50,802 nt of DNA from Chloroflexota bacterium (GCA_016208315.1 JACQYF010000175.1:1-50802), one strand, 5' to 3'; positions 25,059 through 33,940 are shown, numbered from the stretch's first letter. Notes: generated by a model from the sequence alone, not told the origin. A program made the numbers and translations.

Positions 25059-26857
25059 TGGCATCTGTCCGAGTCCAGGTTCGACGCGGAACGTACTACG
25101 ATTCCGTTGTGTTGATGCAACTGCAAAGGGCGCTGCTCGCTTTGCCTTCGGTTCTTGATGCCGGAGTCGTCATGGGCACCGAGGCGAACAAGGACCTCCT
25201 TCGGCAAAGCGGACTGTTTGCGCCGGACGCCGACGCGGCGCGCGCCGAGGATTTGATCGTCGCGGTGAAAGCGGAGACCGAAGCGGCGGCGGACGCGGCG
25301 CTCGCGCAGGTGGATGATTTGTCGACGCGCCGGCGCGCCGCCGAGGAAGGGCTTGACACTTTTCACCCGCGCAGTCTCGAATCGGCGGCGCAGCAATTGC
25401 CGCACGCCAAATGGGTCCTCGTCTCCGTCCCCGGACGATACGCCGCGGGCGTGGCGCGCGACGCGCTCCGCTTGGGGCGCAATGTTTTCCTCTATAGCGA
25501 TAACGTTCCCCAAGCCAATGAAATCTCCCTCAAGCAGATGGCGCGGCAAAACGGCTTGCTCGTGCTCGGGCCGGATTGCGGCACGGCGATCATTAACGGC
25601 GCGTGCCTGGGATTCGCCAACCGCGTGCGCCGGGGCGCCATCGGCGTGGTGGGCGCGTCGGGGACCGGTTTGCAGGCGATCACGGTGCGCATCCACGAAC
25701 TCGGCGCGGGCGTCAGCCACGCGATTGGAACCGGGACGCACGACCTCTCCGACGCAGTGGGCGCAGTGAGCACGCGGCAGGCCCTCGCGCTGTTGAACAA
25801 AGACTCAGAAACCGCGGTCATCGTGCTGGTATCGAAACCGCCTTCGCCCGGCGCGGCCAGCAAGGTACTGCACGTTCTGCGAAACTCGCCCAAGCCAGTC
25901 GTCATTGATTTCATCGGATACATACCCCGCTTCACACACGATCGTGGTTTGCATTTCGCGCGCACGCTGAGCGAGGCGGCGGAAATGGCCGTAAAGCTAG
26001 TTCCCGCTCTACCCTCATTCCCCTCCTCTTCCAGCACGGTAGCACTGAGCCAATTACTGCCGCTTGCGCCATCGCAGCGTTATTTGCGCGGACTCTATTC
26101 CGGCGGCACGTTGGCATTTGAAGCCCAACTTGTTCTGCGCGACTATATCGGCCCCGTACACTCCAACGCGCCGCTTGAGCCGGCGGATCGCCTTACCTCG
26201 CCCGCGCTCAGCCAAGGCCACACGATTCTCGACTTGGGTGCGGATGAGTTCACGGTTGGACGGCTGCATCCTATGCTCGACCATGGTTTGCGCGTGCGGC
26301 GTCTGGCGCAGGAGGCCGACGACCCCGAGGTTGCGATCATTCTCCTCGACGTAGTGCTCGGTTATGGCGCGCATCCCGATCCGGCCGGCTCGCTCCAACC
26401 CGCTATCGCTCAAGCGCGGGAGCGAGCGCAAGCGGCAGGACGCGACCTAGAAGTTATTGCCGTTGTCGTAGGCACCGATCAAGACCCACAGGATTATGCG
26501 TCCCAAGTTCGGCGCTTGCAGCAAGCGGGCGCGCGCGTCGAATCGGACCACGCGGCGGCTGTGCGCTACGCGGGAATGCGCGCCCAGCAATTGGACAAAC
26601 ACGCGCGCATTACGCCGCTGGCCCAGCAAGACCTGGCTGCCGAGGATTTGACCAAGGAAGCGACCGCGGATGAATTGCCGGTTCCGCCTTCGCTCGAGGT
26701 GTTGCATGAGCCATTCGCCGCGATCAATGTTGGACTCGAATCGTTCTATGCGAGTCTCGAGCAGCAGGGCGTGCCGGTCGTCCAGGTGGATTGGCGTCCG
26801 CCGGCGGGTGGAAATGAGAAGCTGATGGCGGCGCTGGAGAAGCTGAAAAGCAAGTGA
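25058..26857 (+). CDS. fdrA: FdrA-like protein (acyl-CoA synthetase fold, oxamate carbamoyltransferase subunit family)
   Basis: A 599-residue protein related to succinyl-CoA synthetase subunits. It has a Rossmann-like CoA-binding domain, LLVLGPDCGTAIING and FANRVRRGAIGVVGASGTGLQ in the middle, and a ligase-like C-terminal half. In E. coli FdrA is encoded with YlbE (DUF1116) and YlbF (DUF2877), and the three have been reported to make up oxamate carbamoyltransferase of anaerobic allantoin use. Here DUF1116 is present two genes down, but no DUF2877 gene is seen. The ATG at 25058 overlaps the cupin stop. Confidence 0.82.
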   Translation: MASVRVQVRRGTYYDSVVLMQLQRALLALPSVLDAGVVMGTEANKDLLRQSGLFAPDADAARAEDLIVAVKAETEAAADAALAQVDDLSTRRRAAEEGLDTFHPRSLESAAQQLPHAKWVLVSVPGRYAAGVARDALRLGRNVFLYSDNVPQANEISLKQMARQNGLLVLGPDCGTAIINGACLGFANRVRRGAIGVVGASGTGLQAITVRIHELGAGVSHAIGTGTHDLSDAVGAVSTRQALALLNKDSETAVIVLVSKPPSPGAASKVLHVLRNSPKPVVIDFIGYIPRFTHDRGLHFARTLSEAAEMAVKLVPALPSFPSSSSTVALSQLLPLAPSQRYLRGLYSGGTLAFEAQLVLRDYIGPVHSNAPLEPADRLTSPALSQGHTILDLGADEFTVGRLHPMLDHGLRVRRLAQEADDPEVAIILLDVVLGYGAHPDPAGSLQPAIAQARERAQAAGRDLEVIAVVVGTDQDPQDYASQVRRLQQAGARVESDHAAAVRYAGMRAQQLDKHARITPLAQQDLAAEDLTKEATADELPVPPSLEVLHEPFAAINVGLESFYASLEQQGVPVVQVDWRPPAGGNEKLMAALEKLKSK

Positions 26858-26865
26858 GGATGCTG

Positions 26866-27658
26866 ATGAAGGAGTTTGTCGCGGCGTGCGCGCAGATCGC
26901 GATTACGCCCAATGACGTCAATTCAAATGTTGAAAAGGTCGTCCACTGGCTGGAAAAAGCGGCCGTGGAACATGACGCCGATCTCATCCTCTTTCCCGAA
27001 ACGATTACAACCGGATTCGTGACCGGATACGACGCGAAGGAACTGTGGGACCGGATCGGGGAGATGCCTGGGCCGATGACACTGCCGGTCCAGCGCGCGG
27101 CCCACGCGCATGGCGTGCATGTGGTCTTGCCCTCGTATCGCCGCGGACCCGAGCGCGGGATCGTCTACAACTCCTCAGCCCTCATCGGTCCCGATGGCGA
27201 GATCATCGGCATCTACGACAAGACACACCCCTTTCCGTCCGAGCGCTGCGATTGTGGCGGCTGGACGACGGTCGGAAATCGCGCCGAGGTGTATGAGACC
27301 GCGCTGGGGACGATCGGCATGATCATTTGCTACGACGGCGATTTTGAACGCGGTCGGGCCAGACGCGGGGCAGAATTACTATTTCGGTCACAGCATGATT
27401 GTCAACCCGATTGCGTGGCGCTTGGCCCAAGCGCGCGGCGGCGAAGAAATCATCTCCGCCAAACTCGATCCGGATCCGCTGCGCTATGTGACGTGGGGCA
27501 GCAAGAGCGAGCAGGTCTTCGATCACCTTGAGGATCGCAATTTGGAATTGTACGCGGAAATCTTGCGCGCCGCGCGCAGCCGCTTTGAACCGGGCCGGCG
27601 GATCCGTCTGTCGGGCGGAAATATTGGGACGCGGACGAACGCGGAAAACGCGGATTAA
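26866..27658 (+). pseudogene. Nitrilase/amidase-family gene with internal deletion and frameshift
   Basis: The first 159 codons encode a carbon-nitrogen hydrolase with the catalytic Glu (FPETITTGF), Lys (YDKTHPF) and Cys (IICYDGDF). Right after GDF the frame is lost. The remainder continues in another frame from 27343 as NAVGPDAGQNYYFGHSMIVNP, a conserved C-terminal stretch, to a TAA at 27656. About 45-50 residues usually lie between these parts, so a deletion of non-triplet length joined them at GATTTTGAACGCG. The chain as it stands would be inactive. An assembly collapse is an alternative. The terminal stop lies in a word array. Confidence 0.75.
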
Positions 27659-27697
27659 CACAAAAAAATCCGCGCTCGTCCGCGCTCGTCCGCGTCC
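27628..27697. repeat. Word-repeat hairpin (GGACGCGGACGAACGCGG/CCGCGCTCGTCCGCG)
   Basis: Left words GACGCGGACGAACGCGG face right words TCCGCGCTCGTCCGCGCTCG across a run of seven A residues. It holds the stop codon of the nitrilase remnant and lies 20 bases before the DUF1116 ribosome-binding site (GGGAGGG). Confidence 0.8.
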
Positions 27698-27720
27698 TAT
27701 TCCTGGGAGGGATAGCGCCA

Positions 27721-28964
27721 TGAACATCGAACAAGCGAACGCGGAAGCCGTTGCGCGCATGATGGAGGCGCGCCCAATTCTTGTGGGCATGGGGCGCGCC
27801 AGGGACTCCATCCCGGCCATGAAGGACAATCTGCTCTTGCACGCCGGACCGCCCATCGCGTGGGAGCGCATGTCGGGCCCACTGCGCGGCGCGGTGATCG
27901 GCGCGCTCATCTTTGAGGGCTTGGCAAAGGACGAGCCGGGCGCGCGCCGGATGGTCGAGCGCGGTGAAATTGAGTTCGATTCGGCGCATCATCACCAAGC
28001 CGTCGGGCCGATGGCGGGCGTGATCTCGCCTTCGATGGCCGTCTACGTCCTCGAAAACAAAACGCATGGCAATCGCGCGTACTCGAACCTCAACGAGGGC
28101 TATGGCAAAGTTTTGCGCTACGGCGCAAATAGCGACGAGGTTCTCAAGCGATTGCGCTGGATGAACGACGTAATGGCGCCACTCCTCGCGGACGCCCTCG
28201 CCGCAAGCGACGGCGGCGTTGATATGAAGGCGCTGCTCGCCGAGGCCCTGCACATGGGCGACGAGGGACACAATCGGCTCAAGGCCGGGTCGCTCTTGTT
28301 CTTGCGCGCGCTTGCGCCCCAAATTGCAAAGGTTGCGAAGAAAAACGACGATCTCGCCGAGATACTCAAATTCATGGGCGATACTCCGCTGACGAGTCTC
28401 AACGCAGTCATGGCCGCGTGCAAGGCGATGGCCGACGCCGCGCACGGCATCGCGGGCAGCACGGTCGTCACGACGATGGCGCGCAACGGCACGGACTTTG
28501 GGATTCGTGTCAGTGGCTTGGGCGATCAATGGTTCATCGCGCCCGCCGAGGTTCCGCAAGGACTGTATTTCCCCGGCTTCAAAGCCGAGGACGCCAACCG
28601 TGACATCGGCGACAGCACGATCACCGAGACCGCAGGCATCGGCGGATTTGCGATGGCAGCCGCGCCGGCCATCGTCACCTTTGTCAGCGGCAAGCCGAAA
28701 GATGCGATCAATACGACGCTCGAAATGTACGAGATCGCAACAACGGACCACAAATACTTTACGATTCCTTACCTCGATTTTCGCGGAACGCCCGTCGGCA
28801 TTGACGTTCGCAAGGTCGTCGAGAAAGGCATCACGCCGCGCGTCAACACCGGCATCGCGCACAAAGACGCGGGCATCGGCCAAATCGGCGCGGGCCTCGT
28901 GCGACCGCCGATGGCAATTTTCGAGCAGGCGGTTATCGCGATGGCGGAGCAAGTTGGAAAGTAA
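27721..28964 (+). CDS. DUF1116 protein (YlbE/YahG family, oxamate carbamoyltransferase component)
   Basis: A 414-residue member of DUF1116, partner of FdrA in E. coli (YlbE). Family features include ILVGMGRARDSIPAM near the start, FDSAHHHQAVGPMAGV, GYGKVLRYGA, EALHMGDEGHNR and MARNGTDFGIRVSGLGD. With FdrA it would form part of a carbamoyl- or acyl-transfer enzyme. The third E. coli component (DUF2877) is absent here. GGGAGGG lies nine bases before the ATG. The start has no signal sequence, so the protein is cytoplasmic. Confidence 0.85.
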
Positions 28965-28965
28965 T

Positions 28966-29016
28966 TTGGTAAATAGTAATTGGTAATTTATCATTTACCA
29001 ATTACTCAGTTACCAA
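28966..29016. repeat. AT-rich word-repeat hairpin (TTGGTAAATAGTAATTGGTAA/complement)
   Basis: TTGGTAAATAGTAATTGGTAA and TTACCAATTACTCAGTTACCA pair closely. It begins one base after the DUF1116 stop and ends 11 bases before the AGGAG of the cyclase gene, inside the operon. Confidence 0.8.
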
Positions 29017-29037
29017 CTAACTCACAGGAGCACCCTA

Positions 29038-29817
29038 ATGAAGATTTACGACCTCTCTCAGCCCCTGAACCAGGACTGTTCGTTCTGGCCGTATTACCCC
29101 CCGTTCGAAGTCAAGTACATCAAGCGCAAGTCGGAACATGGCGTTAACGCGCAGTACATCATGACTTCGAATCACATGGGCACGCATCTCGATGCGCCCC
29201 GGCATTTCGTCACCAAAGGGAAAACGATTGACCAGATTCCCATCGAGTGGTGCTACGGACCGGGAGTCATCGTAGACCTGTCCGATATGCTGGACGATCT
29301 CGATATCTTTCGGCCCGAGGATATTGAAAAGCGCGCGGACGTGCGCGCGGGCGATATTCTCTTGATTCACACCGGCTGGCACAAGTACTCGTTCCTCAGC
29401 GACGACGCCGACGAAGAACGCTACATCCAACGCCATCCCGGTCCGCATCATAGCATTTGCGATTGGCTGCTCGACAAAAAGATTCATATCTGGGGTGTGG
29501 ACATGATCTCGACCGACCATCCCATGAACTTGCCCATCGGGCGCTTTCTCGGCAAGGGTGGGCTGGAGCACTGGCAAAAGGTGCGCGCCAAGGTCGAAGC
29601 CAAGTTCGGTAAGGAACGGATAGACGAACTGTTCCCCGAATCGGCGTATCAATTGACGCACAACGCGCTCTTCCCACATGACTGCATCCACGTCGAAAAC
29701 CTCGGCGGCGACATCGGTTTGCGCGAATTACACAACAAGCGAATCACGCTGGGTATTTTCCCGTGGAAGTTCAAAGGCGGCGAGGCCGCTTTTTGTCGCG
29801 CGGTGGCGTGGCTCTAG
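29038..29817 (+). CDS. Cyclase-family metal-dependent hydrolase (kynurenine formamidase/isatin hydrolase-like)
   Basis: A 259-residue member of the cyclase family (PF04199). HMGTHLDAPRHF (H46, H50, D52, H56) is the metal-binding signature H-x-G-T-H-x-D-x-P-x-H. GDILLIHTGW and GVDMISTDHP are further conserved segments. Enzymes of this family open amides or lactam rings with Mn2+ or Zn2+. Position at the end of the cupin-fdrA-nitrilase-DUF1116 operon suggests degradation of a cyclic amide or ureide that feeds a carbamoyl transfer. AGGAG precedes the ATG. Confidence 0.85.
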   Translation: MKIYDLSQPLNQDCSFWPYYPPFEVKYIKRKSEHGVNAQYIMTSNHMGTHLDAPRHFVTKGKTIDQIPIEWCYGPGVIVDLSDMLDDLDIFRPEDIEKRADVRAGDILLIHTGWHKYSFLSDDADEERYIQRHPGPHHSICDWLLDKKIHIWGVDMISTDHPMNLPIGRFLGKGGLEHWQKVRAKVEAKFGKERIDELFPESAYQLTHNALFPHDCIHVENLGGDIGLRELHNKRITLGIFPWKFKGGEAAFCRAVAWL

Positions 29818-30107
29818 ACGCCAAGTGGCCGCCCGTTTGGGACTGAGGTCCTAGACCTGCTGGGGTATGTTAACACAGAAGGTAGGGTAAGCCCCCATTG
29901 TCGGGATACGATATTGATGGTAGATTTGCGGTAGTTGAAGTGATGACTGCTTCAACTACTGGCGGTCTTGGCAGGCCGACCGGCGTGATCTCCGCGCCTT
30001 CGATGGAAGGAAAGTGAGTCAATATCCTTGCGAACAGGGATATTGACTTTTTTTTGTAAAGCCGATTCCGGATGATTCGGGCGACACAACACTCAAAGGA
30101 GCTTATC
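29818..30107 (+). ncRNA. Structured 290-bp gap before the multicopper oxidase gene (candidate leader)
   Basis: No credible gene. It holds a small palindrome AGGTC-CTA-GACCT (about 29847-29859), a ten-pair hairpin GTAGTTGAAG/CTTCAACTAC (29931-29959) and a strong terminator at 30018-30055. Only about 50 bases separate the terminator from the next start codon, and no clear promoter lies in them. So either the oxidase is transcribed through the terminator (attenuated leader), or a weak promoter was missed. I recognise no riboswitch class. Confidence 0.4.
30018..30055 (+). terminator. Strong intrinsic terminator upstream of the multicopper oxidase
   Basis: GTCAATATCC and GGATATTGAC form ten base pairs around a 10-nt loop, followed by eight T residues. 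It may end the cyclase operon transcript or attenuate transcription of the oxidase gene. Confidence 0.88.
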
Positions 30108-31964
30108 ATGATTACGCGACGACAGTTCTTGAAATTGGGTGTGGCTGCGGGAGCCACAACCTTCTTTCCCTGGGGACGGTCCCGGACAGGGACGGCATTT
30201 GCGATGCCCAGCTTTTTGGCCGAGCCGGGCAAGGTGTCGGGCGCAACCAAACCTCTGACCCCATGGGTAGACGCCCTGCCTATGCTGCCTCTGGCCAAAG
30301 CGGGGTCCACGACCGATCCTCTGACCGGCTCGCCGGCTGACTATTATGAGATGGAGGCGAAGCAGTCCAGCACGTGGCAGTTCCATAGGGACCTGCCGCC
30401 TGCTCCCACATGGGGCTACTGGCAGGGCAGTACCGGCCCCGGTTACCTCGGCCCGACCATCGTGGCGGCAAAGAACAAGCCGGTCGTGCTGAAAATGGTC
30501 AACAACCTGCCGGTTGATCCGCTCTACAAGAACGCGTATGACAACACCATCGGGATGCCGATGGCGGCGAATCACTATCCGAACATCAGCCGGATTTGTG
30601 TCCACCTTCACGGGGGCTTTGTGGCCCCTCAGTGCGACGGCCACCCCGAGTCTTGGTATGGTCCGCTGCAAAATGGCAAGGCCCTCCACGGAGACGATTA
30701 TCGCTCCTTGCCCGGCGCGCCTGAAAACGGATACGTCTACTCTTTTAGCAACCGGCAACCTGCCGGCTTGCTGTGGTACCACGACCACTCGATGTACCAA
30801 ACGCGGCTCAATCCGTTCTCCGGCTTGGCGGCGGGCTATGCCATCATTGATGGCGACGATACGGTAGTTCCCGGCGCCGGCGGCCTCAACATCCCGAAAC
30901 TTCCGTACGACATTGCCCTGGTGCTCCAAGACCGAACGTTTAACGACGATGGCTCCATGTTCTACCCGACCGCGAGCGGCGTCGAAGACCCCGGCTATCC
31001 GCATCCCGTTTGGCAGCCCGAGTACTTTGGCGACACGCCGATCGTGAACGGCAAGGCCTACCCGGTGCTGGATGTCGAGCCGCGCCGCTACCGCCTCCGC
31101 TTTTTGAATGGTTCGCAGGGACGGTTCTTCCGCCTCGCGCTCGGTCTGCCGATGTGGATTATTGGCACCGAAGGCGGTTTGCTCCCCGCTCCTGTGTACG
31201 CGGACAACTTTCTGATGGCCCCTGCGGAACGCTATGACGTGATCGTGGATTTCGCGCCGTTTGCAGGCGGCGTGATTCCTCTGGTGAACGGCGCGCCGGC
31301 CCCGTATCCCTTTGGCGATATGGCGGTTATCCCGAACATCATGCAGTTCCGGGTGAAATTGGCGCTCCAGGGCAAGGATACCACCCTCCCGCCCGAAGAA
31401 CTCAAGCTGCCCGAGTTCAAGCCCCTCCTTCCGGTTCCAAAGAACGCAAAGGAACGCGACATCGTTCTCGGCGAACGGATGATGGGTGAGAACCCAACCG
31501 CGGCGATAATCAACGACTTGTGGTTTGAGGAAAAGGGCGACGACACGCCCAAGCTAAACGATACCGAAATTTGGAACTGGGTGAACTTGACGGGCGACGC
31601 GCACCCGATGCACACGCATTTGTTCATGTTCCAGGTTATCGAACGCGTGCCATTCGACGTGGAAAAGTATACAGGAGATTGGGATGCCTGGGTCGCGGCC
31701 GGAAGAAAACCCAGCGCACGACCCAAGCCCTTGGAATATGCCACCGGCTCAGCTATACCCGCGGCTGACGACGAAATCGGAATGAAAGACACGGTCAAGG
31801 CCTATCCGGGCTATATCACGCGCATCGTCGGCAAATTCGACGTTCCGCCCGGCTCGGCCAAAAGTGGACACGAAGGGCCGGAGGGCTATGAGTACGTCTA
31901 TCACTGCCACATCCTGGAGCACGAAGACAATGACATGATGCGCCCGTTTACGGTCGTCACATAG
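30108..31964 (+). CDS. Tat-exported multicopper oxidase (CotA/bilirubin oxidase-like)
   Basis: A 618-residue three-domain cupredoxin oxidase. TRRQFLKLGVAAGA near the start is a twin-arginine signal. All copper sites are visible: HLHGG (H166, H168), YHDHS (H225, H227), HPMHTH (H499, H502, H504) and HCHILEHEDNDMM (H599, C600, H601, H605, with M610 as probable axial ligand of type 1 copper). Such enzymes oxidise phenols, bilirubin or metal ions with reduction of O2 to water outside the membrane. The ATG at 30108 with AAGGAG upstream was chosen over an earlier in-frame ATG that lacks one. A terminator follows. Confidence 0.93.
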   Translation: MITRRQFLKLGVAAGATTFFPWGRSRTGTAFAMPSFLAEPGKVSGATKPLTPWVDALPMLPLAKAGSTTDPLTGSPADYYEMEAKQSSTWQFHRDLPPAPTWGYWQGSTGPGYLGPTIVAAKNKPVVLKMVNNLPVDPLYKNAYDNTIGMPMAANHYPNISRICVHLHGGFVAPQCDGHPESWYGPLQNGKALHGDDYRSLPGAPENGYVYSFSNRQPAGLLWYHDHSMYQTRLNPFSGLAAGYAIIDGDDTVVPGAGGLNIPKLPYDIALVLQDRTFNDDGSMFYPTASGVEDPGYPHPVWQPEYFGDTPIVNGKAYPVLDVEPRRYRLRFLNGSQGRFFRLALGLPMWIIGTEGGLLPAPVYADNFLMAPAERYDVIVDFAPFAGGVIPLVNGAPAPYPFGDMAVIPNIMQFRVKLALQGKDTTLPPEELKLPEFKPLLPVPKNAKERDIVLGERMMGENPTAAIINDLWFEEKGDDTPKLNDTEIWNWVNLTGDAHPMHTHLFMFQVIERVPFDVEKYTGDWDAWVAAGRKPSARPKPLEYATGSAIPAADDEIGMKDTVKAYPGYITRIVGKFDVPPGSAKSGHEGPEGYEYVYHCHILEHEDNDMMRPFTVVT

Positions 31965-32000
31965 TCGGATCGTTCGGAATCGGCAAGCTCCTCCTTGCGA

Positions 32001-32035
32001 AATGCGCGGCAGGTTTTTACCTGTCGCGCATTTTT
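32001..32035 (+). terminator. Intrinsic terminator after the multicopper oxidase
   Basis: AATGCGCGGCAGGT pairs with ACCTGTCGCGCATT (one G-T wobble) over 14 positions with a TTTT loop, followed by a short T-run. Confidence 0.85.
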
Positions 32036-32040
32036 GATTC

Positions 32041-32091
32041 TCCGCGAATCGCGCCCATCGTCTCCAAGAGACGATGGGCGCGATTCGCGGA
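32041..32091. repeat. Perfect 24-bp inverted repeat with 3-nt loop
   Basis: 32041-32064 (TCCGCGAATCGCGCCCATCG...) is the exact reverse complement of 32068-32091; the loop is CAA. It begins six bases after the terminator T-run. GCGAATCGCG resembles the word used at 10609-10631. There is no T-run of its own. Confidence 0.9.
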
Positions 32092-32290
32092 AAAACTATG
32101 AATGACTATGGTCATGGATCGGCTAGTGACTCTCGGCACTCGTGGGGATGGCCGATGCGTGTTAGGATGCAAGCGAAAGATAGGACTATTTGCACTCTTG
32201 CAATCGCGCTGCGAGATGTTAATATCATCCCACGACCGTTGCAAGCCGCTGATCCAGCGCAAATACCCCAACTCCCAAGGAGAGAGTCAC

Positions 32291-33457
32291 ATGAAAGCAT
32301 GGAAGCGCATGTTGTACGTCTTTGGAGCAATCATCGTTCTCGGGCTGGTCGCCTGCTCGAGTCCGTCCAATGTGGACACCGCCGCCACCGTGGCCGCCGC
32401 CGTTCAAGCGACCAGCGCGGCCCAGGCCAATTTGGACGCGACCGTCCAAGCCGTCGTCAAAGCCACCATGGCCGCTCAACCCACGTCCGCCGCCGCAGCC
32501 CAAACTACGCCCACCCGCGCGAGCACAACCTCTGCTTCGCCTGCGGCGACCACAGCCGCGACCGCCAAGCCGCCCACGCTCACGCCCACCCCCTCGGTCA
32601 ACTACGTGACGATGACCGAAGAGGAACTCGCCGCGCTGATTGATCAGTCCGTGCAAGAAGCCGTCGCGGCAACCACGACCGCGAGTACGACGACGACGAC
32701 GTACACGGCCGATGGCACGTTGACGACGCAAGAGGTTCTCGCGCTGCAAGCCGCGGTAAACACGGCCATCGCAGAGATTTCACAGGCGGAGGCGCTGGCC
32801 CAGGCCTACTATGACTTGTACAGCCAAGTCGCGACCGAGACGCTCGCGGCCCTACAAGCGGTAGAACAGGATCTGGATTCGATGGCGACGAGCATGGCGG
32901 CGATGGCGACCTCGCTCGAGCAGATCAATCAGACGCTGGCGCAAGGCCTGACCCTCGCGACCAACACCATCACTCAGCTTCAGCAAACCGCGGCCAAGGC
33001 CAGCGCGACCGCGCAAAGCGCGGCGACCAAAGCCAAGAGTTGGAATACGGCCGAAAAAGCCGCAATCCAAAACCGCGCCAATGCTGCGCTCGCAACCAAG
33101 CCCACGAACTTACCCACCGACTTACGCAGCACGGCGCTGAGTGTGAACACATACATTGACACGGTTCGCACGGCACTAGGGGACAGCAAGATTTCGAAGA
33201 CAGAATTGTCGGCGATCAGCGTCGCGGGTGCGAATGCCGTCAGCGGGTTGAACAAATTCGGCGGGACCCAATTCCAGGGACTGTCAACCACGATCAACAA
33301 TACCACCAAACAGCTTGCCCTCGGCCAGACGCAAAACGCCAAGTCGAGTCTCGCGAGTCTCGATCAATCGGCCAGGTCGCTGACCTCGGCGGTGAACATA
33401 CCTTCCGTTCCATCGGGACCGGGCGGCGGCGGCGGACCGCAACCGCCACGGAAATAG
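32291..33457 (+). CDS. Secreted lipoprotein with Ala/Thr-rich coiled-coil region, function unknown
   Basis: A 388-residue lipoprotein. MKAWKRMLYVFGAIIVLGLVAC is a type II signal peptide with lipobox LVAC. About 100 residues rich in Ala, Thr, Ser, Pro and Gln follow, then long helices with heptad-like Ala/Leu/Gln spacing (about 150-260), and a Gly/Pro-rich tail. No enzymatic motif is seen. It may be a surface spacer or cell-wall-associated protein. GGAGAGAG upstream supports the ATG at 32291; a long in-frame upstream extension is rejected because it would bury the signal. A clear terminator follows. Confidence 0.75.
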   Translation: MKAWKRMLYVFGAIIVLGLVACSSPSNVDTAATVAAAVQATSAAQANLDATVQAVVKATMAAQPTSAAAAQTTPTRASTTSASPAATTAATAKPPTLTPTPSVNYVTMTEEELAALIDQSVQEAVAATTTASTTTTTYTADGTLTTQEVLALQAAVNTAIAEISQAEALAQAYYDLYSQVATETLAALQAVEQDLDSMATSMAAMATSLEQINQTLAQGLTLATNTITQLQQTAAKASATAQSAATKAKSWNTAEKAAIQNRANAALATKPTNLPTDLRSTALSVNTYIDTVRTALGDSKISKTELSAISVAGANAVSGLNKFGGTQFQGLSTTINNTTKQLALGQTQNAKSSLASLDQSARSLTSAVNIPSVPSGPGGGGGPQPPRK

Positions 33458-33465
33458 ATAACCGA

Positions 33466-33493
33466 GCACCTTGCGCGAGCAAGGTGCTTTTTT
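33466..33493 (+). terminator. Intrinsic terminator after the lipoprotein gene
   Basis: GCACCTTGC and GCAAGGTGC form nine base pairs around a GCGA tetraloop, followed by six T residues. Confidence 0.93.
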
Positions 33494-33503
33494 GTTGGCG
33501 ACA

Positions 33504-33512
33504 TGGTATAAT
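33504..33512 (+). promoter_or_regulatory. Extended -10 promoter (TGG-TATAAT) for a leaderless transcript
   Basis: TGG at 33504-33506 and TATAAT at 33507-33512. The ATG at 33520 is seven bases after the -10 box, where the first transcribed base is expected, so the mRNA should lack a 5' leader. Confidence 0.7.
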
Positions 33513-33519
33513 CGTCGCG

Positions 33520-33888
33520 ATGACGAACCAGGAATTTGAACGCGCGGTCGCCCAGGCGATTGAGGAACTGCCGCGGGCCATTCGCCGGCAAATCGCGAAC
33601 GTCGCCATCGTAGTCGAGGAGTGGCCCGACGACGATACGCTGGACGCGGCCGGCGTGGACGATCCGGCGGACTTGCTCGGCTTTTATTATGGCATTCCTC
33701 TCACCGAGCGCACCTTTGACTATGGCCTCGTGCTCCCCGACAAGATCAGCATCTTCCGCCAACCCATTCTCTTAACGTGCGCCGACGATGCCGACGTGCT
33801 GGCCGCCATCCGCCACACGGTCCGTCACGAACTGGCGCATTACTTTGGAATTGACGATGACCGCCTGGAAGAGTTGGGAGCGTATTGA
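33520..33888 (+). CDS. Small zincin-like metallopeptidase family protein (PF06262)
   Basis: A 122-residue minimal zincin with HELAHYFGIDDDRLEELG at the C-terminus (HExxH plus a conserved downstream acidic tail) and FYYGIPLTER in the middle, both typical of this family. It may be a small peptidase or a degenerate regulatory zincin; the biological role is unknown. Its promoter is an extended -10 box seven bases upstream, so it is probably read from a leaderless mRNA. The stop is at the edge of an ACGTAAA word array. Confidence 0.85.
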   Translation: MTNQEFERAVAQAIEELPRAIRRQIANVAIVVEEWPDDDTLDAAGVDDPADLLGFYYGIPLTERTFDYGLVLPDKISIFRQPILLTCADDADVLAAIRHTVRHELAHYFGIDDDRLEELGAY

Positions 33889-33940
33889 ACGTAAAACGTA
33901 AAACGTAACTTCGCTCTTTACGTTTTATGCTTTACGTTTT
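33888..33940. repeat. Word-repeat hairpin (AACGTAAAACGTAAAACGTAA/complement)
   Basis: Three ACGTAAA words face TTTACGTTTTATGCTTTACG. The same word, in longer form, occurs at 43737-43810. The hairpin lies between the zincin stop and the M20 ribosome-binding site (GAGGTG). Confidence 0.85.

Noticed and set aside
27450..28994. 514-residue minus-strand open frame opposite DUF1116
   Set aside because: Shadow frame, and it runs through a word array at both ends.
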